11,491 nt of DNA from Bryobacterales bacterium. Its GTDB lineage: Bacteria; Acidobacteriota; Terriglobia; Bryobacterales; Bryobacteraceae. The stretch spans positions 18,261 through 29,751 of the forward strand of contig PLMF01000214.1 in NCBI GenBank assembly GCA_003142355.1. Direction: 5' to 3'. The notes beneath the pieces were generated by a model. That model saw only the letters and a list, made by a program, of their open reading frames with translations. It had not been told where the DNA came from and did not search any database. Within the stretch, counting starts at the first letter, position 1. Every line of letters starts with the position of its first letter. Shown here piece by piece: positions 1-7,051 of the stretch. A program made the translations under genes and the position numbers.

Positions 1-63
1 CCGCCTGCGCCACCACAACAAGTTCTGCATTCTCAGAGGTGGGGCAGGCGGTTCCGCCTGCCC
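1..63. repeat. REP-like palindromic element with a partial inverted second copy
   Basis: Bases 42-51 (GGGCAGGCGG) and 54-63 (CCGCCTGCCC) form a perfect 10-bp inverted repeat with a 2-base centre, ending 12 bases before the start codon of the hdrA-like gene. The first 16 bases of the window, reverse-complemented, match bases 36-51 at 14 of 16 positions. The window edge therefore seems to carry the right half of a second, similar element in opposite orientation. This layout resembles paired REP elements in other bacteria. Because arm 44-51 can pair either with 54-61 or with 1-8, two alternative structures are possible if the region is transcribed. There is no U-tract, so a classical terminator is unlikely. 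Family membership is inference; the base pairing is seen directly. Confidence 0.6.
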
Positions 64-75
64 TGAAAAGCGACC

Positions 76-3000
76 ATGATGGAACATAAGGATAGTTCAC
101 CGAACCCACCCGAGGCCATCGGCGCCGTGCTGGTCTGCGGGGCCGGCATCACGGGCATCCAGGCCTCTCTGGACCTGGCTGAGAGCGGCTTCAAGGTCTA
201 CCTGCTGGATTCCTCGCCGGCTATCGGCGGGCGCATGGCGCAGCTCGACAAGACCTTCCCCACCGGCGACTGTGCCATGTGCATCCTCTCGCCCAAGCTG
301 GTGGAGTGCGCCCGCAACAAGAACATCGAGATCGTGACGCTGGCGGACGTCCAGGGAATCTCCGGCGAGCCGGGCAACTTCAAGGTCAGAATTCGCCAGA
401 ATCCGCGCTACGTGGACCTGGACAAGTGCAACGCCTGCGGCGACTGCACGGAGGCCTGTCCGGTCAGCCTGCCGAGCGAGTTCGACCGCCGCCTGGGCAC
501 GCGCAAGGCGATCTTCCGCCCGTACCCGCAGGCCATCCCCAACGTCTTCGGGATCTCGAAGGCCGCGGGGCGCGCGCCGTGCAAGACGTCGTGCCCGGCC
601 GGCGTAAACGCGCAAGGTTACGTGGCGCTGATTGGCGCCGGCAAGTTTGCGGAGGCATACGAGTTGATCCGCGAGCGGTGCCCGCTTCCGGCCGCTTGCG
701 GGCGGGTGTGCCAGCATCCCTGCCAGGATAAGTGCAACCGCGCCGAAATCGACGAAGCGGTGAGTGTCCGCGACCTCAAGCGCTTCGCCGCCGACTACAT
801 CCATGCCAACCCCGAGCAGTATCCGCCCGCCAGGCCGGCGGCGGCGAAGTTCGAGGCGAAGGTGGCCATCGTGGGCGGTGGTCCGGCCGGTCTGACGGCA
901 GCCAACGACCTGGCTCTGCTGGGCTACGGAGTCACCCTGTTCGAACGGCAGCCGCAGCTTGGCGGCATGTTGCGCTACGGCATTCCCAGCTATCGCCTGC
1001 CCAACGACGTTCTGGACAAGGAGATTCAGTACATCCTCGACCTGGGCGTCGAAGCGCGAACCAGCGCGCCGGTGGCCGATCCGCAGAGTCTGCTGGACGC
1101 CGGGTTCAATGCGGTGTTCGCCGCCCCAGGCGCGTGGATCAGCCGCACGCTGGGCATTCCGGGCGAGGACGCGCCGGGCGTTTGGGCGGGGCTCGATTTC
1201 CTGCATCAGGTCAACAGCGGAATGACGCCGCAGATAGGACCGAAGGTCGTGGTAATCGGCGGCGGCGACGTGGCCATGGATGCCGCGCGCTGCGCCCTGC
1301 GTATGCCGGGCGTGAAGTCGGTGGACCTGGCGTGTCTGGAGAGCCGCGCGGAAATGCCGGCGCACGCGTGGGAAGCGGCCGAGGCGCTGGAAGAAGGCGT
1401 TGTCTTCCACAACCGCCTGGGGCCGGTGAAAATCGATGTGGCCAGCGTGGCTTTCCGCGCCTGCACCAGCGTGTTCGACGAAAACAAGCGGTTCAACCCG
1501 CGGTTCGACGATTCGATTACCAGCGCATTGCCGGCCGACACCGTCATTGTGACCATCGGCCAGGGAACCGACTGGGGCGGGTGCACCGCCGCGGGCATAT
1601 TCGCCGGTGGCGATGCTGTGCTGGGCCCGGCCTCCATGGTGGATGCCATGGCGCAAGGCCACCAGGGCGCCGAGGCCATCGACGCTTACCTGCGCGGCAC
1701 GAAGCTGGCGCAAAGCAACGGCGCGCAGGTCGAAACTGCGGACAATCCAAAACCGGACGCCCCCAAGCGGGAACGCGTCAAGATGCCGCAAGCGGCGCCG
1801 GCCGCGCGGCTCAAAGATTTCACCGAGATCGATCTGGGCTACAGCCCGGAGCAGGCCATGGCCGAGGCCCAGCGGTGCCTGGCCTGTGGTCTGTGCAGCG
1901 AATGCATGCAATGCGTGAAGGCATGCTCGGCCGGGGCGGTGTGCCACGACCAGCAGGCGGAGGAACACGAGATCGGCGTCGGCAGCGTCATCCTCACGCC
2001 GGGCTTCGAGGAGTTCCAGGCCTCGCTGCGCGGCGAGTTCGGCCACGGGCGGTATGCCAACGTGCTCTCGAGCGTGCAGTTCGAGCGGATGCTTTCGGCC
2101 GCGGGTCCGACCGGCGGCCATGTCGAGCGGCCTTCGGATGGCGGCGAGGTGAAGAAGATCGCTTTCATACAGTGCGTGGGCAGCCGGGATGCCGCCCGCG
2201 GCAACGGCTACTGCTCGTCCATCTGTTGCATGAGCGCGACTAAAGAGGCCATGGTCGCCCTGGAGCATGCGCACGGGCAGCAGCTCGACGTCTCGATTTT
2301 CTGCATGGATGTGCGGGCGTTCGGCAAGGAATTCGATAGTTATGTCAACCGCGCCCGCGACGAGAATGGCGTGAAGTTCATCCGGGCCATCCCCTCGCGC
2401 GTGGTGGAGATGCCCGGGACGAAGACGCCGCGGGTTCGTTACTTCGACCAGGCAGGCGTCGAGCAGAACCAGGAATTCGACCTGGTGGTGCTCAGCGTGG
2501 GGCTGCGCGTTCCGGCGAGTGTGCGGGAAATGGCGGGGCGGCTGGGGCTCGACCTGAACCAGTTCGGCTTCGCACAAACCGAGCGGCTGTCTCCGCTCGC
2601 GACATCCAAGCCCGGCATATACGTGGCCGGGGCGTTCCAGGAGCCCAAGGACATTCCGGAATCGGTGGCGCAGGCCTCGGCGGCGGCGGCGTGCGCCATG
2701 GACCAGCTTGCCTCCGCGCGCGGCAATTTGATCCAGCGCCACGAATATCCCTGGGAGCGCGACATCGCCGACGAATCGCCGCGGGTGGGCGTGTTCATCT
2801 GCCACTGCGGCCACAACATCGCGTCCGTGATCGATGTGGAACGGGTGGCCGGACGGGCGGCCAGGATGCCCAACGTGTTCCACGCCGAAGCCAGCCTCTA
2901 CACCTGCTCGGACACCAACCAGCAGCACATCAAGGACGCCATTCAGAAATACCGGCTGAACCGGCTGGTGGTGGCATCGTGTTCGCCGCGGACTCACGAG

Positions 3001-4467
3001 ATTCTTTTCCAGGAGACGCTGCGCGAGAGCGGGCTCAACCAGTACCTCTTTGCGATGACCAACATCCGCGACCAGTGCTCATGGGTCCATAAGGACGACC
3101 CCGCCGCGGCCACCGACAAAGCGGTGGACCTGATGTCCATGGCGGTCGCCCGCGCGCGCCATTTGAAGCCTCTCGCGACCGGCCAACTGCCGGTGACGGC
3201 ATCGGCGCTGATTATCGGCGGCGGGCTGGCGGGCATGACCGCGGCGCTGGCCATCGCCGACCAGGGCTTCGAAGTACACCTGGTGGAAAAGGAAGCGGCC
3301 CTGGGCGGCAATCTTCGCAACGTCCACACCACTTTGGAGCGGGCCGATGTGCAAGCTTACCTGGGCGGCATGGTGGCGAAGGTCGAGTCGCACGTTGGAA
3401 TCCACGTGTATGTGAACTCGACGCCGGCCAGTATCGGCGGCCATGTGGGCAACTTCAAGAGCGTCCTGAACGTGGCCGGGAGCGAGAAGCCCATCAGCCA
3501 CGGCGTGGTGATCGTGGCCACCGGCGGGCAGGAGCGGCCGACCGCGGCGTACCTCCACGGCCAGAACCCGCATGTGACCACGCAGAGCAAACTCGAAGCG
3601 GTTCTGGCCGGCGGAGTTCTTCCGCCCGAGCTGGGCGCCAAGCCGAATCCCACGGTGGTCATGATTCAGTGCGTGGAGAGCCGCGACGCCGAGCACCCGT
3701 ACTGCAGCCGTGTGTGCTGCTCGGAGGCGGTGAAGAACGCGCTCGAGATCAAGCGGCGCCTGCCGGGGGCCAGGGTGGTGGTTCTGGGCCGCGACATCCG
3801 CACGTATGGATTCCGCGAGTTGTACTTCCAGAAGGCTCGTGAAGCAGGCGTGCTGTTCGTCCGCTATCCGGAGAAGAGCGACCCGGTGGTGGTGGAAGAC
3901 GGCGGCAAACTGAAGGTGACGGTTCACGATGGGTCTAGCAACCGCGACCTGGTGCTGCGGCCGGACCTGCTGGTGCTCTCGACGGGCATCGCGCCGGCCG
4001 CGGGCAACCCGGTGCTCTCGGGCCTGCTACGCAGCGCGCTCACCACGGACGGTTTCTTCCTCGAGGCCCATCCCAAGCTCCGCCCGGTAGACCTGGCCAA
4101 CGAGGGCGAATTCCTGTGCGGGCTGGCGCATTCGCCGCGGTTCATGGATGAGACCATCGCCCAAGCGCAGGCGGCGGCCGGAAGGGCTAGCACCATCCTG
4201 TCGAAGGCCTTCCTGGAGATTCCCGGCCAGGTGGCCCGGGTCAACCCTGAGGACTGCGTGGCCTGCGCCACGTGCGTGAAGGTCTGCCCGTATGGCGCGC
4301 CCATGATCAACAGTCTGAACAAGGCCGAGATACAAGGCGCCAAGTGCATGGGCTGCGGAAGTTGCGCGGCCTCCTGCCCGGCCAGGACCATCACCCTCCA
4401 GCACCAGGAAGACGAGGCGCTGGTGGCCATGCTCGACGAGTTGCTCGTCGCCGGAGTAAACGCATGA
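76..4467 (+). CDS. hdrA: Giant HdrA-type flavin/iron-sulfur oxidoreductase (HdrA-NfnB-HdrA fusion)
   Basis: A 1463-residue cytosolic electron-transfer protein, about twice the usual HdrA length. Residues 17-130 are the HdrA FAD-binding start (GAGITG at 22-27) and a ferredoxin motif (C118, C121, C124, C128). Residues about 160-540 are an NfnB/GltD-like insert with an Fe-S region (C169, C173, C202, C208, C212, C216, C220), an FAD Rossmann motif (265-272) and an NAD(P)H Rossmann motif (392-404). The first HdrA resumes with a cysteine cluster (C601-C617) and its C-terminal half to about 880. A second HdrA spans 903-1380 (CHC at 909-911, C944, C969, FAD motif 1047-1053) and ends in a two-cluster ferredoxin domain (C1394-C1404, C1424-C1434). 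The known family role is flavin-based electron bifurcation or transfer. An NAD(P)H to ferredoxin/MetV route is inferred. The start is ATG 76; ATG 79 is equally possible and the Shine-Dalgarno is weak. The stop overlaps the next start (ATGA). Confidence 0.93.
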   Translation: MMEHKDSSPNPPEAIGAVLVCGAGITGIQASLDLAESGFKVYLLDSSPAIGGRMAQLDKTFPTGDCAMCILSPKLVECARNKNIEIVTLADVQGISGEPGNFKVRIRQNPRYVDLDKCNACGDCTEACPVSLPSEFDRRLGTRKAIFRPYPQAIPNVFGISKAAGRAPCKTSCPAGVNAQGYVALIGAGKFAEAYELIRERCPLPAACGRVCQHPCQDKCNRAEIDEAVSVRDLKRFAADYIHANPEQYPPARPAAAKFEAKVAIVGGGPAGLTAANDLALLGYGVTLFERQPQLGGMLRYGIPSYRLPNDVLDKEIQYILDLGVEARTSAPVADPQSLLDAGFNAVFAAPGAWISRTLGIPGEDAPGVWAGLDFLHQVNSGMTPQIGPKVVVIGGGDVAMDAARCALRMPGVKSVDLACLESRAEMPAHAWEAAEALEEGVVFHNRLGPVKIDVASVAFRACTSVFDENKRFNPRFDDSITSALPADTVIVTIGQGTDWGGCTAAGIFAGGDAVLGPASMVDAMAQGHQGAEAIDAYLRGTKLAQSNGAQVETADNPKPDAPKRERVKMPQAAPAARLKDFTEIDLGYSPEQAMAEAQRCLACGLCSECMQCVKACSAGAVCHDQQAEEHEIGVGSVILTPGFEEFQASLRGEFGHGRYANVLSSVQFERMLSAAGPTGGHVERPSDGGEVKKIAFIQCVGSRDAARGNGYCSSICCMSATKEAMVALEHAHGQQLDVSIFCMDVRAFGKEFDSYVNRARDENGVKFIRAIPSRVVEMPGTKTPRVRYFDQAGVEQNQEFDLVVLSVGLRVPASVREMAGRLGLDLNQFGFAQTERLSPLATSKPGIYVAGAFQEPKDIPESVAQASAAAACAMDQLASARGNLIQRHEYPWERDIADESPRVGVFICHCGHNIASVIDVERVAGRAARMPNVFHAEASLYTCSDTNQQHIKDAIQKYRLNRLVVASCSPRTHEILFQETLRESGLNQYLFAMTNIRDQCSWVHKDDPAAATDKAVDLMSMAVARARHLKPLATGQLPVTASALIIGGGLAGMTAALAIADQGFEVHLVEKEAALGGNLRNVHTTLERADVQAYLGGMVAKVESHVGIHVYVNSTPASIGGHVGNFKSVLNVAGSEKPISHGVVIVATGGQERPTAAYLHGQNPHVTTQSKLEAVLAGGVLPPELGAKPNPTVVMIQCVESRDAEHPYCSRVCCSEAVKNALEIKRRLPGARVVVLGRDIRTYGFRELYFQKAREAGVLFVRYPEKSDPVVVEDGGKLKVTVHDGSSNRDLVLRPDLLVLSTGIAPAAGNPVLSGLLRSALTTDGFFLEAHPKLRPVDLANEGEFLCGLAHSPRFMDETIAQAQAAAGRASTILSKAFLEIPGQVARVNPEDCVACATCVKVCPYGAPMINSLNKAEIQGAKCMGCGSCAASCPARTITLQHQEDEALVAMLDELLVAGVNA

Positions 4468-4910
4468 TTCAATCCAACTGGGAGCCGCGCATCATCGCTT
4501 TCTGCTGCAACTACTGCGCCTACGCGGCGGCGGACTTGGCGGGATCGAAGCGCATGCAGTATCCCGCCAACGTGCGCATCATCCACTCTCCCTGCACCGG
4601 CAAGATCGAGATGGAGCACATCCTCGAGGCCTTCGAGAAAGGCATCGACGGCGTGCTGGTGGCCGGGTGCCTGGAAGGCGGCTGCCACTTCCTCGAGGGC
4701 AATTTGCGCGCGCGCAGACGCACCGACCGCATTCGCGAGATCCTCGATGAGATCGGGGTCGGCGGCCAGCGGCTCATGATGGTGAACCTTTCGGCGGCGA
4801 TGGCCCCCACGTTTGTCGAGCGCGTCGAGGAAATCGTCGAAGCGGTGAGGGCGCTGGGCCCCAGTCCGCTCCATTCGTCCAAGCAGATGGAAAGTGTAGG
4901 ACAGTCATGA
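4464..4910 (+). CDS. mvhD: MvhD-like hydrogenase iron-sulfur subunit ([2Fe-2S] adaptor)
   Basis: A 148-residue protein of the MvhD/FrhD family. In methanogens this family links an electron donor such as the Mvh hydrogenase to HdrA through one [2Fe-2S] cluster. Conserved cysteines are visible at C14-C15-x-x-C18, C44 (SPCTGK), C69 and C74 (GCLEGGC). The length is normal for a stand-alone MvhD. No hydrogenase is encoded in the window, so the subunit probably passes electrons between the HdrA flavoprotein and the MetV-like protein or another donor; this is inference. Start ATG 4464 is chosen because it forms an ATGA overlap with the hdrA stop and has GGAG seven bases upstream. An open frame continues further upstream but there it only shadows hdrA. 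Its own stop again overlaps the next start as ATGA, indicating translational coupling. Confidence 0.93.
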   Translation: MIQSNWEPRIIAFCCNYCAYAAADLAGSKRMQYPANVRIIHSPCTGKIEMEHILEAFEKGIDGVLVAGCLEGGCHFLEGNLRARRRTDRIREILDEIGVGGQRLMMVNLSAAMAPTFVERVEEIVEAVRALGPSPLHSSKQMESVGQS

Positions 4911-5575
4911 TTGTAGCTTCCCCGAAACCAATTCCCGAACTGAAGAACCTGATCGCGCGCCACGGCAAGGTGCTTTTTGTGGGCTGCGGCACCTGTGTCA
5001 CGGTGTGCCTGGCCGGCGGCGAGCGAGAGGTGGGCATCGCCTCCTACGCCATCCGCATGGCTCGCAAGATCGAGGGCCAGCCTCTGGAGCTGACCCAGGT
5101 CACCATCGAGCGCCAGTGCGAGAACGAGTTCATCAAGGACCTGGCGGAGCCGGCGGCGAAGGCCGACGCCATCGTCTCGTTCGGCTGTGGTGCGGGCGTG
5201 CAAGCCATCGCCGAGCGATTCCCCGGCAAGCCGGTCTACCCCGGACTCAACACGCAGTTCCTGGGGATTCTCGACGAACAGGCCGTCTGGACGGAGAAAT
5301 GTCTCGGCTGCGGCGATTGCATGTTGGCGCAGTTCGGCGGCATCTGCCCAGTGACGCGCTGCGCCAAGCGGATGTTGAACGGCCCCTGCGGCGGCTCGAC
5401 CGAAACGCAGTGCGAGGTGGACGCCGATCGGCCCTGCGCCTGGCAGCTCATCTTCAGGCGCCTGAAGGCCATCGGCCAGCTCGATCGCCTGGACGAAATC
5501 GTGCCGCCGAAAGACTGGAGCACCGCCTGGCACGGCGGCGCCCGCAAGATCGTCCGCAATGAGCACCGGGTGTAG
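4907..5575 (+). CDS. metV: MetV-like protein (methylenetetrahydrofolate reductase C-terminal family)
   Basis: A 222-residue cysteine-rich protein of the family annotated as the methylenetetrahydrofolate reductase C-terminal domain, the MetV partner of MetF in acetogens. An N-terminal CxxCxxxC (C27, C30, C34) is followed by C71 and C94, then a dense C-terminal motif with C132, C135, C138, C147, C152 and C161 (NGPCGG at 158-163). The cysteines probably bind Fe-S clusters or zinc. In Moorella-type systems, MetV and MetF work with HdrABC and MvhD to reduce methylene-tetrahydrofolate with NADH. The same hdrA-mvhD-metV association is seen here, but no metF follows: the next gene is an antitoxin. 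MetF may be encoded elsewhere or replaced by another folate or C1 enzyme. Start ATG 4907 has AGGA five bases upstream and overlaps the mvhD stop by four bases. Confidence 0.9.
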   Translation: MIVASPKPIPELKNLIARHGKVLFVGCGTCVTVCLAGGEREVGIASYAIRMARKIEGQPLELTQVTIERQCENEFIKDLAEPAAKADAIVSFGCGAGVQAIAERFPGKPVYPGLNTQFLGILDEQAVWTEKCLGCGDCMLAQFGGICPVTRCAKRMLNGPCGGSTETQCEVDADRPCAWQLIFRRLKAIGQLDRLDEIVPPKDWSTAWHGGARKIVRNEHRV

Positions 5576-5613
5576 ACTGAAGGCGTGGTGCATCGTCGGC
5601 AATGGAGCGAATC

Positions 5614-5853
5614 GTGAGTGACCTGGACCGGCTTCATGAGATCATCGACACCTTGCCGCAGCAGCAGGTCCAGGCGCTCCTGGCCCTTCTGGTTCCCCCG
5701 CAGCCCATCAGCGATGAGGAGTTCGTCCGCCGCCTCGCAGAGGCTTCCGAAGAAGAAGTCGATGAAGAGACCGTGGCCCGCATCCTGGCTGCCGAAGCCG
5801 AAAAGCGAGAGAGCATCTCTCACGAAGAGATGAAGCAGCGGCTGGGTCTGTGA
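5614..5853 (+). CDS. Putative antitoxin of a RelE/ParE-type toxin-antitoxin pair
   Basis: A small, strongly acidic protein (79 residues from GTG 5614) with a leucine-rich N-terminal helix and a Glu-rich C-terminal half, including a run of four Glu or Asp residues. This is the usual make-up of antitoxins that wrap around a basic RelE/ParE toxin. Its stop overlaps the toxin start by four bases (GTGA), as expected for coupled expression. Two starts are possible: ATG 5602, with poor upstream signals, and in-frame GTG 5614, with GGAG at 5604-5607 six bases upstream. The second is preferred. The gene begins 38 bases after metV and may be co-transcribed with it. No clear DNA-binding domain can be named, so autoregulation is only assumed from the family. 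Confidence 0.75.
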   Translation: MSDLDRLHEIIDTLPQQQVQALLALLVPPQPISDEEFVRRLAEASEEEVDEETVARILAAEAEKRESISHEEMKQRLGL

Positions 5854-6101
5854 AGAGGCTCCTGGTTTATAGGCCTGCCGCTCAGCGCGAGCTCAGTCGC
5901 ATGGACCGCTCCGAGGCGGAACGTGTCATCCGCGCCATGGAAGGATTCGCTGCCGCCGGCCTTGGCGACGTCAAAGCGCTGAAAGGCGCGTTGAAAGGCC
6001 GGTATCGCCTGCGTGTGGGCAAGTGGCGCATCTTTTTCAGCCTCGATCAGCCGGGTAACGTCGTGGTGACCGACGTCGACAACCGCGGCCAGGCCTACTG
6101 A
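5850..6101 (+). CDS. RelE/ParE-family toxin
   Basis: An 83-residue basic protein with the compact RelE/ParE fold signature. It begins with the usual VYRPAAQREL-type strand and helix (residues 6-15). It then has a KALKGALKGRYRLRVGKWRI-type core (residues 42-61) and ends in D-N-R-G-Q-A-Y (77-83), matching the family's C-terminal [H/N]R..AY pattern. Members either cleave mRNA in the ribosome (RelE) or inhibit gyrase (ParE). The core G-x-Y-R-L-R-V-G-x-x-R-I and R79 look closer to the RelE side, but the distinction is not secure. Translation starts at GTG 5850, overlapping the antitoxin stop, with no strong Shine-Dalgarno of its own, so it depends on antitoxin translation. It is full length, with no sign of decay. 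Confidence 0.88.
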   Translation: MKRLLVYRPAAQRELSRMDRSEAERVIRAMEGFAAAGLGDVKALKGALKGRYRLRVGKWRIFFSLDQPGNVVVTDVDNRGQAY

Positions 6102-6120
6102 CAACCGCGAATCCTGTAAT

Positions 6121-6141
6121 CGCCTCCGGCACAGCCAGGCG
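6121..6141 (+). terminator. Possible stem-loop after the toxin-antitoxin pair
   Basis: CGCCT (6121-6125) pairs with AGGCG (6137-6141), and GGC (6128-6130) with GCC (6134-6136), leaving a three-base loop and a two-base bulge. It lies 20 bases after the toxin stop. Only two T bases follow, so it lacks the U-tract of an intrinsic terminator and the call is weak. Confidence 0.25.
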
Positions 6142-6342
6142 TTGGCGATGGACTCCCGGCCCACCGCGTTGATCATGGCCGTGATCGCGACTGCCTTGGG
6201 TGGCTCCGGCAGGCGCCGGTAAGAAGACCGCGGATGGCTGTGCCCTCGCGATCGGCGATCCGGTGACGACCTGGTACGTGATGGAGGTCAAGCGGCGGTA
6301 GAGGCGTGGTTATCTGCCTGCCAGTGAGTGAGATTCGAAGCA

Positions 6343-6348
6343 TATACT
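6343..6348 (+). promoter_or_regulatory. Possible -10 element for the zinc-ribbon gene
   Basis: TATACT matches the sigma-70 -10 consensus at five of six bases and lies about 30 bases before ATG 6379, which would give a 5' leader of roughly 25 bases. No recognisable -35 hexamer is present at 16-18 bases upstream and there is no extended -10 TG, so this is tentative. Confidence 0.28.
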
Positions 6349-6378
6349 TGAGAGGATTTGGATTCGGCGGAGCATGAC

Positions 6379-7038
6379 ATGGCATCTTGTCCCCGTTGCG
6401 GCGCCGCGGCGCAAAATGGATTCTGCGAAGCGTGTAGCGCTCCCGTGGCGTTCCCACCTGTCCCGGCTTTTCCGCAAATGCCCCAACCGCTTTCCGCGCC
6501 GGTCGGTGCGCGGAGGCGGCGCTGGCCCTGGTTCGTTGGCATCGGCGTCACGATCTGGCTAGGCGGCGCCTACTTCTTCTATCGGGACAACGAGAGGAGG
6601 TTCGCCGAGGCGAGGAACACCGGCGTCGATATCCTCTCGACGGACCAGAAGACCGGCGTGGTGACGGCTCGCGACAAGAAGACCGGCAAGATCATCAAGA
6701 TGGATTTCAACGACCTCGGGCCCGATCAGGTCCGCGTGGGAATGATCGGTATGCCGCCCTGGGTTCCTTCCTACCCGAACGTGGCCGACTCCGAACCGTC
6801 GCAGAACGGCTCCTTCTCGTTTTCAACCCCGGACTCCGTTGCCGAGGCCGCCGGCTTCTACGAATCGGAACTCGGCAAAGAGGGAATGACGGTTACGCGG
6901 CGAAATCCGTCCCCTGGTGATCCAGTCGATGGTGTCACCCTGACAGCCAGGGATGCGGTCAAGAACCGGAGTGTGACGGTCGTCGTCAAACGCAAGGACT
7001 CGGGCTCCCGCATTACGATCACGATTGGCAACCAATAG
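6379..7038 (+). CDS. Zinc-ribbon, single-pass membrane protein of unknown function
   Basis: A 219-residue protein. It opens with a four-cysteine zinc ribbon (C4, C7, C16, C19), then a proline-rich linker (about 22-42), a basic cluster (R45-R48) and one transmembrane helix (about 49-68). The arginines predict the zinc ribbon in the cytoplasm and the rest outside the membrane. Residues 70-105 contain a Lys- and Asp-rich repeat-like stretch (DQKTG, DKKTG). The C-terminal 90 residues, beginning near a PSYPN motif, look like a small alpha/beta domain with alternating beta strands (TVVVKRK, ITITIG) seen in uncharacterised bacterial proteins. Start ATG 6379 is preferred over TTG 6358 because GGAG lies at 6369-6372. 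The next gene begins 13 bases after the stop, so the two are probably co-expressed. Function is unknown. Confidence 0.85.
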   Translation: MASCPRCGAAAQNGFCEACSAPVAFPPVPAFPQMPQPLSAPVGARRRRWPWFVGIGVTIWLGGAYFFYRDNERRFAEARNTGVDILSTDQKTGVVTARDKKTGKIIKMDFNDLGPDQVRVGMIGMPPWVPSYPNVADSEPSQNGSFSFSTPDSVAEAAGFYESELGKEGMTVTRRNPSPGDPVDGVTLTARDAVKNRSVTVVVKRKDSGSRITITIGNQ

Positions 7039-7051
7039 GCACGGGAAACAT

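Larger units (their letters stand above)
6102..6378. other. Intergenic stretch without a convincing gene
   Basis: About 277 bases between the toxin gene and the zinc-ribbon gene. No frame on either strand gives a protein I can recognise. Short open frames on both strands are interrupted or overlap the toxin gene. A few minus-strand segments (about 6110-6220) read like protein in one frame and then lose it, which might mean a decayed gene fragment, but I cannot name a family. The stretch holds a stem-loop near 6121-6141, a second GC-rich stem (6206-6210 with 6215-6219) and a possible -10 element at 6343-6348. Confidence 0.5.

Noticed and set aside
1..63. A CRISPR array or riboswitch at the window start
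   Set aside because: There is only one full palindrome and one partial inverted copy, with no spaced direct repeats and no known aptamer features.
97..2997. A 966-codon open frame on the minus strand opposite hdrA
   Set aside because: It is the antisense shadow of a high-GC gene: the protein is Arg/His/Ala-rich with no domain, while the plus strand encodes clear HdrA and NfnB motifs throughout.
6037..6291. An 84-codon minus-strand frame between the toxin and zinc-ribbon genes
   Set aside because: It overlaps the toxin gene, has no recognisable motif, and the protein-like phrasing shifts between frames. It is treated as noncoding or unrecognisable decay.
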